Assembly (NCBI RefSeq): GCF_014204325.1
Contig: NZ_JACHKT010000002.1
Coordinates: 124,001 to 188,000, forward strand
Length of the DNA stretch: 64,000 nucleotides
Reading direction: 5' to 3'
DNA from: Arcicella rosea
Lineage (GTDB): Bacteria; Bacteroidota; Bacteroidia; Cytophagales; Spirosomataceae
Shown here one piece after another: positions 51,764 to 60,568 of this stretch. Each line of letters begins with the position of its first letter. Within the stretch, counting starts at the first letter, position 1. The notes beneath the pieces were generated by a model, which ran no database searches, was not told the DNA's origin, and saw only the letters and a program-made list of their open reading frames with translations. The position numbers and the translations under genes were made by a program.

Positions 51764-52789
51764 ATGGGATTATTCAATTTCCTGACTTCAGACATTGCGA
51801 TTGACCTTGGTACTGCCAATACGTTAATTATTCATAAAGATAGAATTGTGGTTGACGAACCATCAATTATTGCCCTTGATAAATTGAGCAATAAAGTATT
51901 AGCCATTGGAAACAAGGCAATGCAGATGCACGAAAAAACTAACGATAATATCAAAACTATTCGTCCTTTGAAAGACGGAGTAATTGCCGATTTTACGGCA
52001 GCCGAATTGATGATTCGAGGAATGATTAAAATGATTGATACGGGAAATCGTTTTTTAACGCCTTCTCACCGTATGGTTGTTTGTATTCCTTCAGGAATTA
52101 CAGAGGTAGAAAAAAGAGCAGTAAAAGATTCTTGTGAACACGCTGGTGCTAAAGAAGTGTACATGATTCACGAGCCTATCGCTGCGGCAATAGGTATTGG
52201 AATAGATATTGAACAACCAAATGGTTCAATGATTGTGGATATTGGTGGTGGTACAACTGAAATTGCAGTAATTGCACTTTCAGGAATTGTCTGCGAGGCT
52301 TCTGTACGTATTGCAGGGGATGTATTTACTCGTGATATTGTTGATTATATGCGTCGTGAACACAATTTATTAATTGGTGAACGTTCAGCAGAGTTAATCA
52401 AAATTGAAGTAGGTTCAGCTTTGCCAGAATTAGAAAACCCACCAGCAGATTACGAAATCCGTGGACGTGATTTAATGACTGGTATTCCAAAAGAAATTAA
52501 AGTTACTTATTCTGAAATTGCTTATGCTTTAGATAAATCAATTTCTAAAATTGAAGAAGCAGTAATGAAAGCACTTGAGGTTTCGCCTCCAGAACTTTCA
52601 GCCGATATTTACCACAATGGTATTCATTTAACAGGTGGCGGAGCTTTATTGCATGGTTTAGATAAACGTTTGGCGAATAAAACTAAATTGCCAATTCATA
52701 TTGCGGATGACCCATTAAGAGCTGTAGTACGTGGAACAGGTGAAGTATTAAAACATCTTGACCACTTCAAGCCTATTCTCATCTCTTAA
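51764..52789 (+). CDS. mreB: Rod shape-determining protein MreB
   Basis: Actin-like filament that organises lateral cell-wall synthesis. 341 residues with the phosphate 1 motif IDLGTANTLI (13-22), IHEPIAAAIGIGIDI, phosphate 2 MIVDIGGGTTEIAVIALSGI, and the adenosine motif LTGGGALLHGLDKRL. Full length. First of mreBCD. Unlike many bacteria, the mrdA (PBP2) and rodA genes do not follow mreD here. Confidence 0.97.
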   Translation: MGLFNFLTSDIAIDLGTANTLIIHKDRIVVDEPSIIALDKLSNKVLAIGNKAMQMHEKTNDNIKTIRPLKDGVIADFTAAELMIRGMIKMIDTGNRFLTPSHRMVVCIPSGITEVEKRAVKDSCEHAGAKEVYMIHEPIAAAIGIGIDIEQPNGSMIVDIGGGTTEIAVIALSGIVCEASVRIAGDVFTRDIVDYMRREHNLLIGERSAELIKIEVGSALPELENPPADYEIRGRDLMTGIPKEIKVTYSEIAYALDKSISKIEEAVMKALEVSPPELSADIYHNGIHLTGGGALLHGLDKRLANKTKLPIHIADDPLRAVVRGTGEVLKHLDHFKPILIS

Positions 52790-52907
52790 TTAACAAAGAT
52801 AAGAAATGAGTAAATGAAAGAATGATATTTTTATGTTCTTTCGTTTACTCATTTTTACATTATAGACTTTTCCAAAATCAATTACTCCAAGATTCTTCTT
52901 TTAGCAA

Positions 52908-53756
52908 ATGTATCAGTTAATCCAATTTATTTCTAGGAAACGAGCCTTCATTCTGTTTGCATTACTGGAGGTACTGAGTCTATGGTTTTTCTATTCAGTC
53001 AATAATTATCCAAGTGCTGTGATGTTTAATACCACCAATTATTATGCAGCAAAGGCTTTAGATATTTCAAATTCAATTGTGGAATATTCAAATCTTAGAA
53101 AAGTAAATGATGATTTAAGTGATGAAAACAAACATCTCTACGAAATAGTAGAAAAATTACAAGCCCAACAGTCTCCAGTTTCTCAATCAGGTTTTAATTA
53201 CAAGGCTGATTCTGCTGTTGCTGCTCGTTTTAAGTTTACAGTAGCCAAAGTAACCAATCTTTCAGTAGCACAATTCAATAATTATATTACCATTGATAAA
53301 GGTACTGCTGATGGTTTATCTCCAGGAATGGGCGTAATTTCTTCAACAGGAGTAGTTGGTAAAATTAAATCTTGTTCAGAACATTATTCAAGAATAATTT
53401 CTATCCTTCATTCAGAATATACCGTTTCTGCGAAAGTAAAAAGTAATAACGAAATTGGTTCAGTAAAATGGGATGGCAAAAATCCTTCTATTGTTGAAAT
53501 GACTGATGTGTCAAGATATAAAAATGTTAGGGTGAAGGATACAATTATGACTTCAGACTTTAACTATGTCTTTCCTTCCAACATCGTAATTGGTTATGTT
53601 AGTAAAGTAGGTTTAAAACCAGACCAAACTTTTCATGACATCAAAGTAAAATTGGCGACTGATTTTAGTACACTTTCTTATGTTTATGTCATTAATAATA
53701 AACTTGAAAAAGAACAGAAGGCTTTAGAAAGTACTGACAGTGAAGTAAAGAAATAA
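52908..53756 (+). CDS. mreC: Rod shape-determining protein MreC
   Basis: Bitopic scaffold linking MreB to the peptidoglycan synthases. 282 residues: one membrane helix (~12-30, AFILFALLEVLSLWFFYSV), a coiled coil (~62-85, LRKVNDDLSDENKHLYEIVE), and two beta-barrel domains with GTADGLSPGMGVISSTGVVG (~142-161) and VFPSNIVIGYVSKVG. Follows mreB by 118 bp and precedes mreD. Confidence 0.95.
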   Translation: MYQLIQFISRKRAFILFALLEVLSLWFFYSVNNYPSAVMFNTTNYYAAKALDISNSIVEYSNLRKVNDDLSDENKHLYEIVEKLQAQQSPVSQSGFNYKADSAVAARFKFTVAKVTNLSVAQFNNYITIDKGTADGLSPGMGVISSTGVVGKIKSCSEHYSRIISILHSEYTVSAKVKSNNEIGSVKWDGKNPSIVEMTDVSRYKNVRVKDTIMTSDFNYVFPSNIVIGYVSKVGLKPDQTFHDIKVKLATDFSTLSYVYVINNKLEKEQKALESTDSEVKK

Positions 53757-53807
53757 AACCTGTTGTAATAATTGTGCATAGCTTAAACTCGGCAATTTAA
53801 TTTAAGA

Positions 53808-54314
53808 ATGACTCCAAGAAATATTTTTCCACAAATACTTACTTTTATTTTTTATCTTTTGCTGCAAATTTTCTTTGTCAGACAATTGGTATTCCTTAAT
53901 CACGCATTTTGTTTCGTTTATGTAGCCACGGTTATTCTACTTCCTTTTGATATTAGTAGAGTTCAACTAGTGTTTCTAGGCTTTATTGCCGGAATGTTTA
54001 TTGATATTTTTTATAATACCATCGGTGCAAATGCCGCAGCGATGACTTTCATTGCTTATATTCGTACTCCTATTTTAGCACTATTAGTACCACAAAGAGG
54101 CTATGACGAACGCCAAGTACTTAGCCTAAAATCAATGGGTTTATCTTGGTTTGTATCTTACGTAATGATATTGACTTTTGTTCATCATTTTATACTTTTT
54201 TCTTTAGAAGCCTCAGATTTCGGTCTTATTCTACCCATTCTAGTCAAAGTAATTGCCAGCACCATTTTTACAACCTTAGTAATTGTCATTATTCAATTTT
54301 TTAGAAAAGATTAG
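53808..54314 (+). CDS. mreD: Rod shape-determining protein MreD
   Basis: Integral membrane member of the Rod complex. 168 residues, five or six hydrophobic segments, with QILTFIFYLLLQIFFVRQLV at the start and a FIAGMFIDIFYNTIGANAAAMT core (Asp in GxxxD, typical of MreD). It is last in mreBCD; identification rests on this pattern and position. Confidence 0.9.
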   Translation: MTPRNIFPQILTFIFYLLLQIFFVRQLVFLNHAFCFVYVATVILLPFDISRVQLVFLGFIAGMFIDIFYNTIGANAAAMTFIAYIRTPILALLVPQRGYDERQVLSLKSMGLSWFVSYVMILTFVHHFILFSLEASDFGLILPILVKVIASTIFTTLVIVIIQFFRKD

Positions 54315-54480
54315 TTACCAATCGTGGTTATGCCTTTTTGTCAGGAAAATGATAAAAATCATGCTTGGCAAGTTGTTTGTTTATAAAAATTATCTAAAAC
54401 AATGTAATGTAGATTCAATAAATTACTTGATAATTAAGGTATCATTTTCTATTTTTATCAAGTGATATTCAGCAGCAACC

Positions 54481-55098
54481 ATGGACGAGCAAGAAGAAAT
54501 TAAAATAACTCAAACCTATACTGAAGTAGAAAAACATAGAGTTTTCGAAAAGGAGTTTATGCCGTACATTGACTCAATGTACAATTTTGCCTTTCGTCTG
54601 ACGAATGATGAAGACGATGCCAACGACCTTGTTCAAGACACATATCTCAAAGCATTTAGATTCATCAACTCTTTTGCTGAAGGAACTAATGCCAAAGCAT
54701 GGCTGTTCAGAATCCTGAAGAATAGTTTCATCAACGACTTCAGAAAGAAGTCTAAAGAACCTTCAAAAGTTGATTATCAAGATGTTGAAACAACTTATAA
54801 TTCTGAAGAAGATGCTGAAACAACCCAAACAGTAGATTTAAGAGCTGACACCGTTCAAGATTTAATTGGGGATGAAATTGCAAACGCTTTAAATGCTTTG
54901 CCAGTAGATTTTAGAACAGTGATTATCCTTTGTGATGTTGAAGGATTTACTTATGAAGAAATGGCAAAGATTTTGGATATTCCTATCGGAACTGTGCGTT
55001 CTCGTTTGCACCGTGCCAGAATGTTGTTGAAAGAAAAATTGAAATCGTATGCCAAATCATTAGGCTATGACGTAAATGCTGACAGCATGGCAGAATAA
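54481..55098 (+). CDS. ECF/SigH-type RNA polymerase sigma-70 factor
   Basis: 205 residues. Region 2 (~33-97) has YIDSMYNFAFRLTNDEDDAN, DLVQDTYLKAFRFINSF and WLFRILKNSFINDFRKK; region 4 (~138-190) has LPVDFRTVIILCDVEGFTYE and IPIGTVRSRLHRARMLLKEK. A ~30-residue charged N-terminal extension and the acidic linker between regions resemble SigH/SigR of redox regulons. A Cys-rich small protein follows 162 bp downstream and is the likely anti-sigma factor. Confidence 0.93.
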   Translation: MDEQEEIKITQTYTEVEKHRVFEKEFMPYIDSMYNFAFRLTNDEDDANDLVQDTYLKAFRFINSFAEGTNAKAWLFRILKNSFINDFRKKSKEPSKVDYQDVETTYNSEEDAETTQTVDLRADTVQDLIGDEIANALNALPVDFRTVIILCDVEGFTYEEMAKILDIPIGTVRSRLHRARMLLKEKLKSYAKSLGYDVNADSMAE

Positions 55099-55260
55099 GT
55101 AGTTGTGGATATAAAAAAATGAACTTTCAAAGGAATATTTTTTATATTTTTAAACATAAGGGAATTTTTTTATAAACCTTCCTGTTGATTAACTACTTGA
55201 TTATCACAAATAGTAACCCCAATAAAACGCCAAATTAAATTTGCTTAATCCAATAGAATA

Positions 55261-55527
55261 ATGGTTTCCGAGGTTGAAAAAATTCAAAAAAAGACAAGCT
55301 GCGAGCATCAATCTGACTGTATGAAATTAGTCCAATTAATTGTGGATGGTCAGGCAACAGATGAGCAAATAGCCCAATTTAAGCAAAACATGGATAAATG
55401 TTTGCCATGCGAGAAAGGATATGAATTGGAGAAATGTATCAAAGAAACAATGCAATTGAAATTGGAAAAAAAATGCGTTCCTTCAAGCTTGATTGATTGT
55501 ATCAAAAAGAAAATAAGTGCATTGTAA
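55261..55527 (+). CDS. Cys-rich anti-sigma-like protein
   Basis: 88 residues with seven cysteines: Cys14, 20, 47, 50, 59, 72 and 80. The segment DKCLPCEKGYELEKC (45-59) resembles the HxxxCxxC zinc motif of RsrA-type anti-sigma factors, but the His position (43) is Asn; Cys14 or His16 may substitute. No membrane helix. Position right after an ECF sigma gene, with a terminator behind it, supports a soluble redox-sensing anti-sigma role. The assignment is inferred. Confidence 0.65.
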   Translation: MVSEVEKIQKKTSCEHQSDCMKLVQLIVDGQATDEQIAQFKQNMDKCLPCEKGYELEKCIKETMQLKLEKKCVPSSLIDCIKKKISAL

Positions 55528-55550
55528 TTGAGCTATCTTGCTCTTTTGAT

Positions 55551-55601
55551 AAAGGTTATTAAGTCCGTCGTGATTGTTACGATTTACTTAATAGCCTTTT
55601 A
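55551..55601 (+). terminator. Terminator after the sigma/anti-sigma pair
   Basis: Arms AAAGGTTATTAAGT (55551-55564) and ACTTAATAGCCTTT (55586-55599), one G-U, followed by T residues. Confidence 0.7.
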
Positions 55602-55646
55602 CTTTTAATTAATTAGGGTATTTTGTACCTACTTACTTGTTGAAAA

Positions 55647-56222
55647 TTGGAAAACGGAAAGCTTATTATCTTCTCAGCCCCTTCTGGTTCGGGCAAAACA
55701 ACTATTGTAAAGCATTTGCTTGCGAATAATGACAATCTAGGATTTTCTATTTCTGCCTGTACACGTGATAAACGTGGACGTAATGAAGAAAATGGAAAAG
55801 ATTATTACTTCATGACTCCCGATGAATTCAAAGAGAAAATTGATAATGATGAATTTGTAGAGTGGGAGGAAGTATATCCTGGGGCTTATTATGGCACATT
55901 GAAGTCAGAAATTGAAAGGCTGTGGGCTTCTGGAAAACATGTCATTTTTGATGTGGATGTTCGTGGTGGTGTAAAATTGAAAGAGTATTATAAAGATAGA
56001 GCTTTATCAATCTTTGTGAAAGTACCAAGTGTACAAGAACTAGAAAAACGCTTACGTGAACGTGGTACAGATTCAGAAGATTCTATCTCGAAAAGAGTAT
56101 TTAAAATGAATTTTGAAATGTCTTTTAAAGATAGATTCGACATCATTTTATTGAACGATGATTTAACTGAAGCTTTCAGAAAAGCACAAAAACTGTTTGA
56201 TGATTTTACGAAAAAGCTTTAG
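55647..56222 (+). CDS. gmk: Guanylate kinase (TTG start)
   Basis: GMP + ATP to GDP + ADP. 191 residues: P-loop [17 protein letters not shown] (9-25), [20 protein letters not shown] (~36-55, GMP binding), [17 protein letters not shown], and [14 protein letters not shown]. An in-frame stop at 55641 leaves TTG at 55647 as the only plausible start; no ATG precedes the P-loop. Co-directional with nadD. Confidence 0.94.
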   Translation: MENGKLIIFSAPSGSGKTTIVKHLLANNDNLGFSISACTRDKRGRNEENGKDYYFMTPDEFKEKIDNDEFVEWEEVYPGAYYGTLKSEIERLWASGKHVIFDVDVRGGVKLKEYYKDRALSIFVKVPSVQELEKRLRERGTDSEDSISKRVFKMNFEMSFKDRFDIILLNDDLTEAFRKAQKLFDDFTKKL

Positions 56223-56405
56223 GCTTTAAGCTTTGAGCCTTGAGCTGATAGCTTTGAGTAATGAGCTTTGAGCTTTGAGTTTTGAGAATTAAGATAAAAT
56301 AAGGGAAACCTTAATCTTTTACCTTAATTCTTTTACCTCAAACTCATAACTCAAAGCTCATTTCTCATAACTCAAAGCTCATAGCTTGCAGCTCATAGCT
56401 CATAG
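56223..56405. repeat. Word-type inverted repeat, AGCTTTGAG/AGCTCATAG type, ~180 bp
   Basis: The left ~75 bp reiterate AGCTTTGAG, CTTGAGCTGATAGCTTTGAG and AATGAGCTTTGAG; the right ~75 bp reiterate the reverse complement, CTCAAAGCTCAT, CTCATAGCTTGCAGCTCATAGCT. A central AT-rich segment (ACCTTAATCTTTTACCTTAA) joins them. Located between gmk and nadD; it would form a very long imperfect hairpin in their mRNA. Confidence 0.8.
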
Positions 56406-56409
56406 CTAT

Positions 56410-56982
56410 ATGAAAATTGGTCTCTTTTTTGGGTCTTTCAATCCCATCCATATTGGGCATTTAATTGTTGCCAACGTAATGGCAACCACTACAGACTTAG
56501 AACAAGTCTGGTTTGTAGTTTCTCCACAGAATCCTTTCAAGAAAAATAAATCTTTACTGCACGAATTCGACCGTTTGGATATGGTTGAAAAAGCCATAGC
56601 CGATAATCCTAAATTTAAGGTAACCAACATAGAATTTTCGATGCCAAAGCCTTCTTTTACGATTGATACCCTCATTCGTTTGCAAGAAAAGTATCCGCAG
56701 CATGAATTCAAATTGATTATTGGTGGCGATAATCTGGCACAGTTTCCAAATTGGAAAAACCATGATAAGATTTTAGAGTACTTCGGTTTATATGTTTATC
56801 CACGCCCGAATTCAGAACCTAGTGATTTAGAAAACCACCCGAATGTGCGTTTAGTGAAAGCTCCTTTATTGGATATTTCAGCTACGTTCATTCGTGAATG
56901 TTTGAAAAATGGACAATCAATTAGTTACATGATTCCAGAGGCGGTAGAAGAGTTTATCTTGAGAAAAAAGTTTTATCTATGA
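56410..56982 (+). CDS. nadD: Nicotinate-nucleotide adenylyltransferase
   Basis: Makes deamido-NAD from nicotinate mononucleotide and ATP. 190 residues from ATG 56410; an upstream TTG at 56386 would add eight residues encoded by the repeat and is rejected. Nucleotidyltransferase motif IGLFFGSFNPIHIGHLIVA (HxGH at ~15-18), SPQNPFKKNKSLLHEFDRLDM, IGGDNLAQFPNW, and ISATFIRECLKNG (ISxTxxR). Its stop overlaps the next gene by 4 bp. Confidence 0.95.
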   Translation: MKIGLFFGSFNPIHIGHLIVANVMATTTDLEQVWFVVSPQNPFKKNKSLLHEFDRLDMVEKAIADNPKFKVTNIEFSMPKPSFTIDTLIRLQEKYPQHEFKLIIGGDNLAQFPNWKNHDKILEYFGLYVYPRPNSEPSDLENHPNVRLVKAPLLDISATFIRECLKNGQSISYMIPEAVEEFILRKKFYL

Positions 56983-57785
56983 AAATAAGTATTTTAGGTT
57001 GCGGTTGGTTAGGTTTGCCTTTAGGCAAATACTTAGTAGAAAATGGTCATGAAGTAAAAGGTTCTACTACTTCTGAAGCCAAATTATCATTGCTTCAAAG
57101 TGTAGGCATTCAGCCTTTTTTACTGAAATTTTCTCCAGCAGTAGAAGGCGATGAACTTGCTGAATTCCTTCAATCAGAAATATTAATTATTTGCATTCCA
57201 CCTCGTGCTGGCAAGTATGGTGAAGATTATCATATCCAACAAATTCAATCTTTAATTCCTGCTCTTAAAAAATCCAGTATTCAATCCATCATTTATACTT
57301 CTTCAACGTCTGTTTATCCAGATTTGAATAGAGAAATTACAGAGGATGATGAGGTAATAACTTCTTCGGCGTTGATAAAAGTAGAAGAATTATTAAAAGC
57401 ACTCGATACACAAACAACTATTTTACGTTGTGGAGGTTTGATGGGAATGGAGAGAATAGGAGCGAAGTACTTTGCTGGAAAGCGTATCAATACTGGACAA
57501 ATTCCTGTGAATTACATCCATCAAGATGATGTAATTGGCATTATTTCAACGATACTTGAAAAAGGTTTTTGGGGAGAAACTTTTAACGTTGTCTCACCTG
57601 AACATCCAGTCCGTAAAGAAGTATTTCTAAAGAATTGTGAAGAATATGGTTTTGAAGTACCAATTTTTGAAGAAGCTACCGAAGCCATTCCATTTAAAAT
57701 CATCAGTCCACAAAAGCTAATTGAGAAAACTGGTTATCAGTTTAAATATGCTAATCCTTTAGATTTTACTTATTCATTTTTGTAG
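56979..57785 (+). CDS. NAD-dependent epimerase/dehydratase-family protein (YeeZ-like)
   Basis: 268 residues. Rossmann motif ISILGCGWLGLPLGKYLVEN (3-22), the GCGWLG pattern of YeeZ/YlbE-type proteins rather than classical GxxGxxG, then PPRAGKYGEDYH, YTSSTSVYPDLNREITEDD (~102-120, Ser/Tyr region) and VNYIHQDDVIGII. Substrate unknown. Start codon overlaps the nadD stop (ATGA), indicating translational coupling. Confidence 0.85.
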   Translation: MKISILGCGWLGLPLGKYLVENGHEVKGSTTSEAKLSLLQSVGIQPFLLKFSPAVEGDELAEFLQSEILIICIPPRAGKYGEDYHIQQIQSLIPALKKSSIQSIIYTSSTSVYPDLNREITEDDEVITSSALIKVEELLKALDTQTTILRCGGLMGMERIGAKYFAGKRINTGQIPVNYIHQDDVIGIISTILEKGFWGETFNVVSPEHPVRKEVFLKNCEEYGFEVPIFEEATEAIPFKIISPQKLIEKTGYQFKYANPLDFTYSFL

Positions 57786-57793
57786 TTAGTTCA

Positions 57794-57923
57794 GTGATTG
57801 GTGATTAGTAATTGGTGATTAGTTTAGGTTTTCCTTTAATGTGCTTGCCTAAAATAGATTGACAAAACTTTCAACCTATTTTAGGCAAGCACATCTAATC
57901 ACCAATTACTATTCACCAATCAC
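57794..57923. repeat. 130-bp near-perfect bipartite inverted repeat
   Basis: Outer arms of 29 nt (57794-57822 with 57895-57923, one mismatch), built of GTGATTGGTGATTAGTAATTGG and its continuation; inner arms of 19 nt (57839-57857 with 57876-57894, perfect), containing ATGTGCTTGCCTAAAATAG. It fills the spacer between two convergent genes and presumably ends transcription in both directions. Confidence 0.9.
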
Positions 57924-57931
57924 TTCCTCAA

Positions 57932-60298
57932 TCATTTCTTCTTCAATGTCGTTTCAAACAGTTTGAAAATTCTTTTGTACTCATCCATCCATGATGTTGG
58001 TTCTACAAAACCGTGATCTTCCATCGGATATGATGCTAATTCCCAATTCTCTTTTTTCAATTCAATTAATCTTTGTGCTAAACGCACGGCATCTTGGTAA
58101 TGTACGTTGACATCAATCATTCCATGGCAAATCAATAAATTGCCTTTTAAGCCATCAGCATAATAAATCGGTGAACTTTTACGATACGCAATGGAATCTG
58201 TTTGTGGCTCATTTAAGATATTGGCTGTATAAGGATGATTGTAAGCTGCCCAATCTGTTACGGGTCTTAATGCTGCACCAGCCGCAAATACATCAGGCGT
58301 AGTAAACATTGCCATTAAAGTAATAAAACCACCATAAGAGCCACCGTAAATACCAATCTTTTTAGGGTCAACACCTTGGGTTTCTACCAACCATTTAGCA
58401 CCATCTACTTGGTCGGTTAAATCTTTACCACCCATAAAACGATAAATACCTGTACGCCAATCTCTGCCATAGCCAGCCGAACCACGATAGTCAATATCCA
58501 ATACGGTATAGCCATTATCAACCAACATATTATGGAACATATATTCACGGAAATACTGACTCCACCATTTATGCACATTTTGTAAATAACCTGCACCATG
58601 CACAAAAATTACGGCTGGCTTTTTACCTTTTTCTCCTTTGCCTTCATACAAACGAGCATACACTTCTGAGCCATCTTTAGCATTAAAAGTAACGATTTCG
58701 GGTTCACGCCATTTATATTCTTTAAACTGCTGGCTTTGCGATTTTGTAATTTGGCTAGGCGGAGCATTAACTACATTATCCTGAACATATACTTCCCAAG
58801 GACGATTTGAATATGAATTCAAATAAGCCAATTTGGTTTCATCAGGCGAAAGTACTACTTGGTTTGACCCCGTCATTTTTGTTAAACGTACTCTTTCTCC
58901 ACCTGTCACAGCCATTTTGTAGAAATGCTGTTCGCCTGGATGTACTTCATTGGAAGTAAAGTAAAAATGTTGTTTGTCTTTTGATAATTGAAGACTTTGA
59001 ATCTCAAACTTTCCTTTGGTTAATTGCTTTTTAGCACCTGTTGTAAGATTAACAGTATATAAATGTGAGTACCCATCTTCTTCTGACTGATAGTAAAGTG
59101 TTTGGTCATCGCCTAAAAAGCCAATGTTTCCAGTACTAAAATTAGAGCCAATCCCAGGGCCACCAATCCAAGCTTCATCTCTTTGTCTATCAATCGTTTT
59201 AAGCTTTCTTGTGGCAATGTCTAGCTTTAAAATCCAACGGTCTTTATTATCCTGACTTCTTACTACTACTACGCAGTATTTTCCATCTTCCGACCAAATC
59301 GGTTCATTGAACATTACTTTTCTAGGCTCAGCTTTTTTATTTTTTGTAGTATCTTTTTTAGCATACTCTTTCAAATAAGCTGGTTGTTCATCAATGCCTT
59401 CAATTTCTTTGGTTGACACTTGCAAGGCAGTATCTTTTTTAATGTCATAAACCCAAAACTCATAAGTAGGCATTGGTGCACCCACCTTAGTTCTAGCAGG
59501 TAAATCTTCTGTAAAACCAGATTCTGTTACATAACTTGGTACAACTGCATTTTTTGCACCAGTAGCTGATTTTGTGAGTCGATAGGTAATATAATTTTCA
59601 TCAGGACTCAAGGTCTGAATATCTACTCTTTTATCTTCAATATAAATCTCTTTGGCACGTTTTGGTAAATCTTCTTTGGCAATTGCCTCACCTTGTTTTT
59701 TCTTATCTGCACGTTCTTTCAATACTTCAAAAAGACTTAATTGATCTTTCTTGAGCCATTTTTCTTGTTCATTAGCTTTCGCTTCTGCTTTCTTAGTGCC
59801 AGTCAAGAAATTACTTAATTGCTCTGTTTCACCAGTGGCAAGATTAAAACTGTACAAATTACTTGCCTTACTGTAAATAATTTTAGTCTCTTTGCCATTA
59901 AAGCTAGGATTACTTTCTACTTCTACCGTATTAGTCAGCTGACGAACCGCCATTGTTTTACAGTCTAGCAAAAATAAATCCCCATTTTTTGTGTAAATCT
60001 TTTTTGAGAAATCACGGCTATAAACGCCATTAAAAGCAGGCAAAGCTCTACGAACTTGCGGAGGAACTTTAAAAGGCTTTTTTTCAGTAACCGAAGCACT
60101 GTATAAAGAATCAGCCTTATTACGGAAAGGGTTCCAGTTGAAATAAACCATTTTACTATCTTCCGACCAATTGATGGAAGATGGCAAAGCTCCAATAGTA
60201 AATTTAGGGTCTTGCATGATATGCTCAATACTCAAATGTTGGGCATTGAGTTGTACATAAAAGCAAGTAATAGCAATGAACGTAAGGATTTTTTTCAT
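57932..60298 (-). CDS. S9-family (prolyl oligopeptidase/DPP-IV type) serine peptidase
   Basis: 788 residues: signal peptide (1-19, ending LNAQ), an N-terminal beta-propeller (~20-530, repeated SEDSKMVYFNWNPF- and SKDKQHFYFTSNE-like blades), and an alpha/beta-hydrolase domain. The triad is visible: Ser654 in GGSYGGF, Asp729 in HGMIDVNVHY and His762 in MEDHGF. Exported, probably periplasmic or outer-membrane associated, cleaving peptides after Pro or Ala; specificity is inferred from the family. Length matches Bacteroidota DPP-IV homologues. Confidence 0.93.
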   Translation of the reverse strand: MKKILTFIAITCFYVQLNAQHLSIEHIMQDPKFTIGALPSSINWSEDSKMVYFNWNPFRNKADSLYSASVTEKKPFKVPPQVRRALPAFNGVYSRDFSKKIYTKNGDLFLLDCKTMAVRQLTNTVEVESNPSFNGKETKIIYSKASNLYSFNLATGETEQLSNFLTGTKKAEAKANEQEKWLKKDQLSLFEVLKERADKKKQGEAIAKEDLPKRAKEIYIEDKRVDIQTLSPDENYITYRLTKSATGAKNAVVPSYVTESGFTEDLPARTKVGAPMPTYEFWVYDIKKDTALQVSTKEIEGIDEQPAYLKEYAKKDTTKNKKAEPRKVMFNEPIWSEDGKYCVVVVRSQDNKDRWILKLDIATRKLKTIDRQRDEAWIGGPGIGSNFSTGNIGFLGDDQTLYYQSEEDGYSHLYTVNLTTGAKKQLTKGKFEIQSLQLSKDKQHFYFTSNEVHPGEQHFYKMAVTGGERVRLTKMTGSNQVVLSPDETKLAYLNSYSNRPWEVYVQDNVVNAPPSQITKSQSQQFKEYKWREPEIVTFNAKDGSEVYARLYEGKGEKGKKPAVIFVHGAGYLQNVHKWWSQYFREYMFHNMLVDNGYTVLDIDYRGSAGYGRDWRTGIYRFMGGKDLTDQVDGAKWLVETQGVDPKKIGIYGGSYGGFITLMAMFTTPDVFAAGAALRPVTDWAAYNHPYTANILNEPQTDSIAYRKSSPIYYADGLKGNLLICHGMIDVNVHYQDAVRLAQRLIELKKENWELASYPMEDHGFVEPTSWMDEYKRIFKLFETTLKKK

Positions 60299-60517
60299 GT
60301 TGATGATTTTTACTGATAAATATAGTTTTTAGGGATAAGACAAATCTAATCAAACAAAACAATTGATGCAAAAAGTATGGAGCTTGATGTAATTTATATG
60401 AAGACTTATGTGATTTTAATAAATGATGATTTGTTGTGGAAAAGAATGTTTAGGTAGCAGATTAATGAATCTCCTATGAGTTTAGTTTTTTAGTAATGGC
60501 GTAGGTTTTGGTTGGTT

Positions 60518-60552
60518 TAGCTTTGACAACTTTTTGAAAGTTGTCAAAGCTA
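60518..60552 (-). terminator. Hairpin 3' of murC
   Basis: Perfect 16-bp arms TAGCTTTGACAACTTT (60518-60533) and AAAGTTGTCAAAGCTA (60537-60552), 17 bp beyond the murC stop. No strong U-run on the minus strand; probably a 3' end. Confidence 0.6.
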
Positions 60553-60568
60553 TGAAAACTTAAAAACA

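Noticed and set aside
54283-54465. 60-codon plus-strand frame after mreD
   Set aside because: Overlaps the mreD end out of frame and is AT-rich low-complexity; no family pattern.
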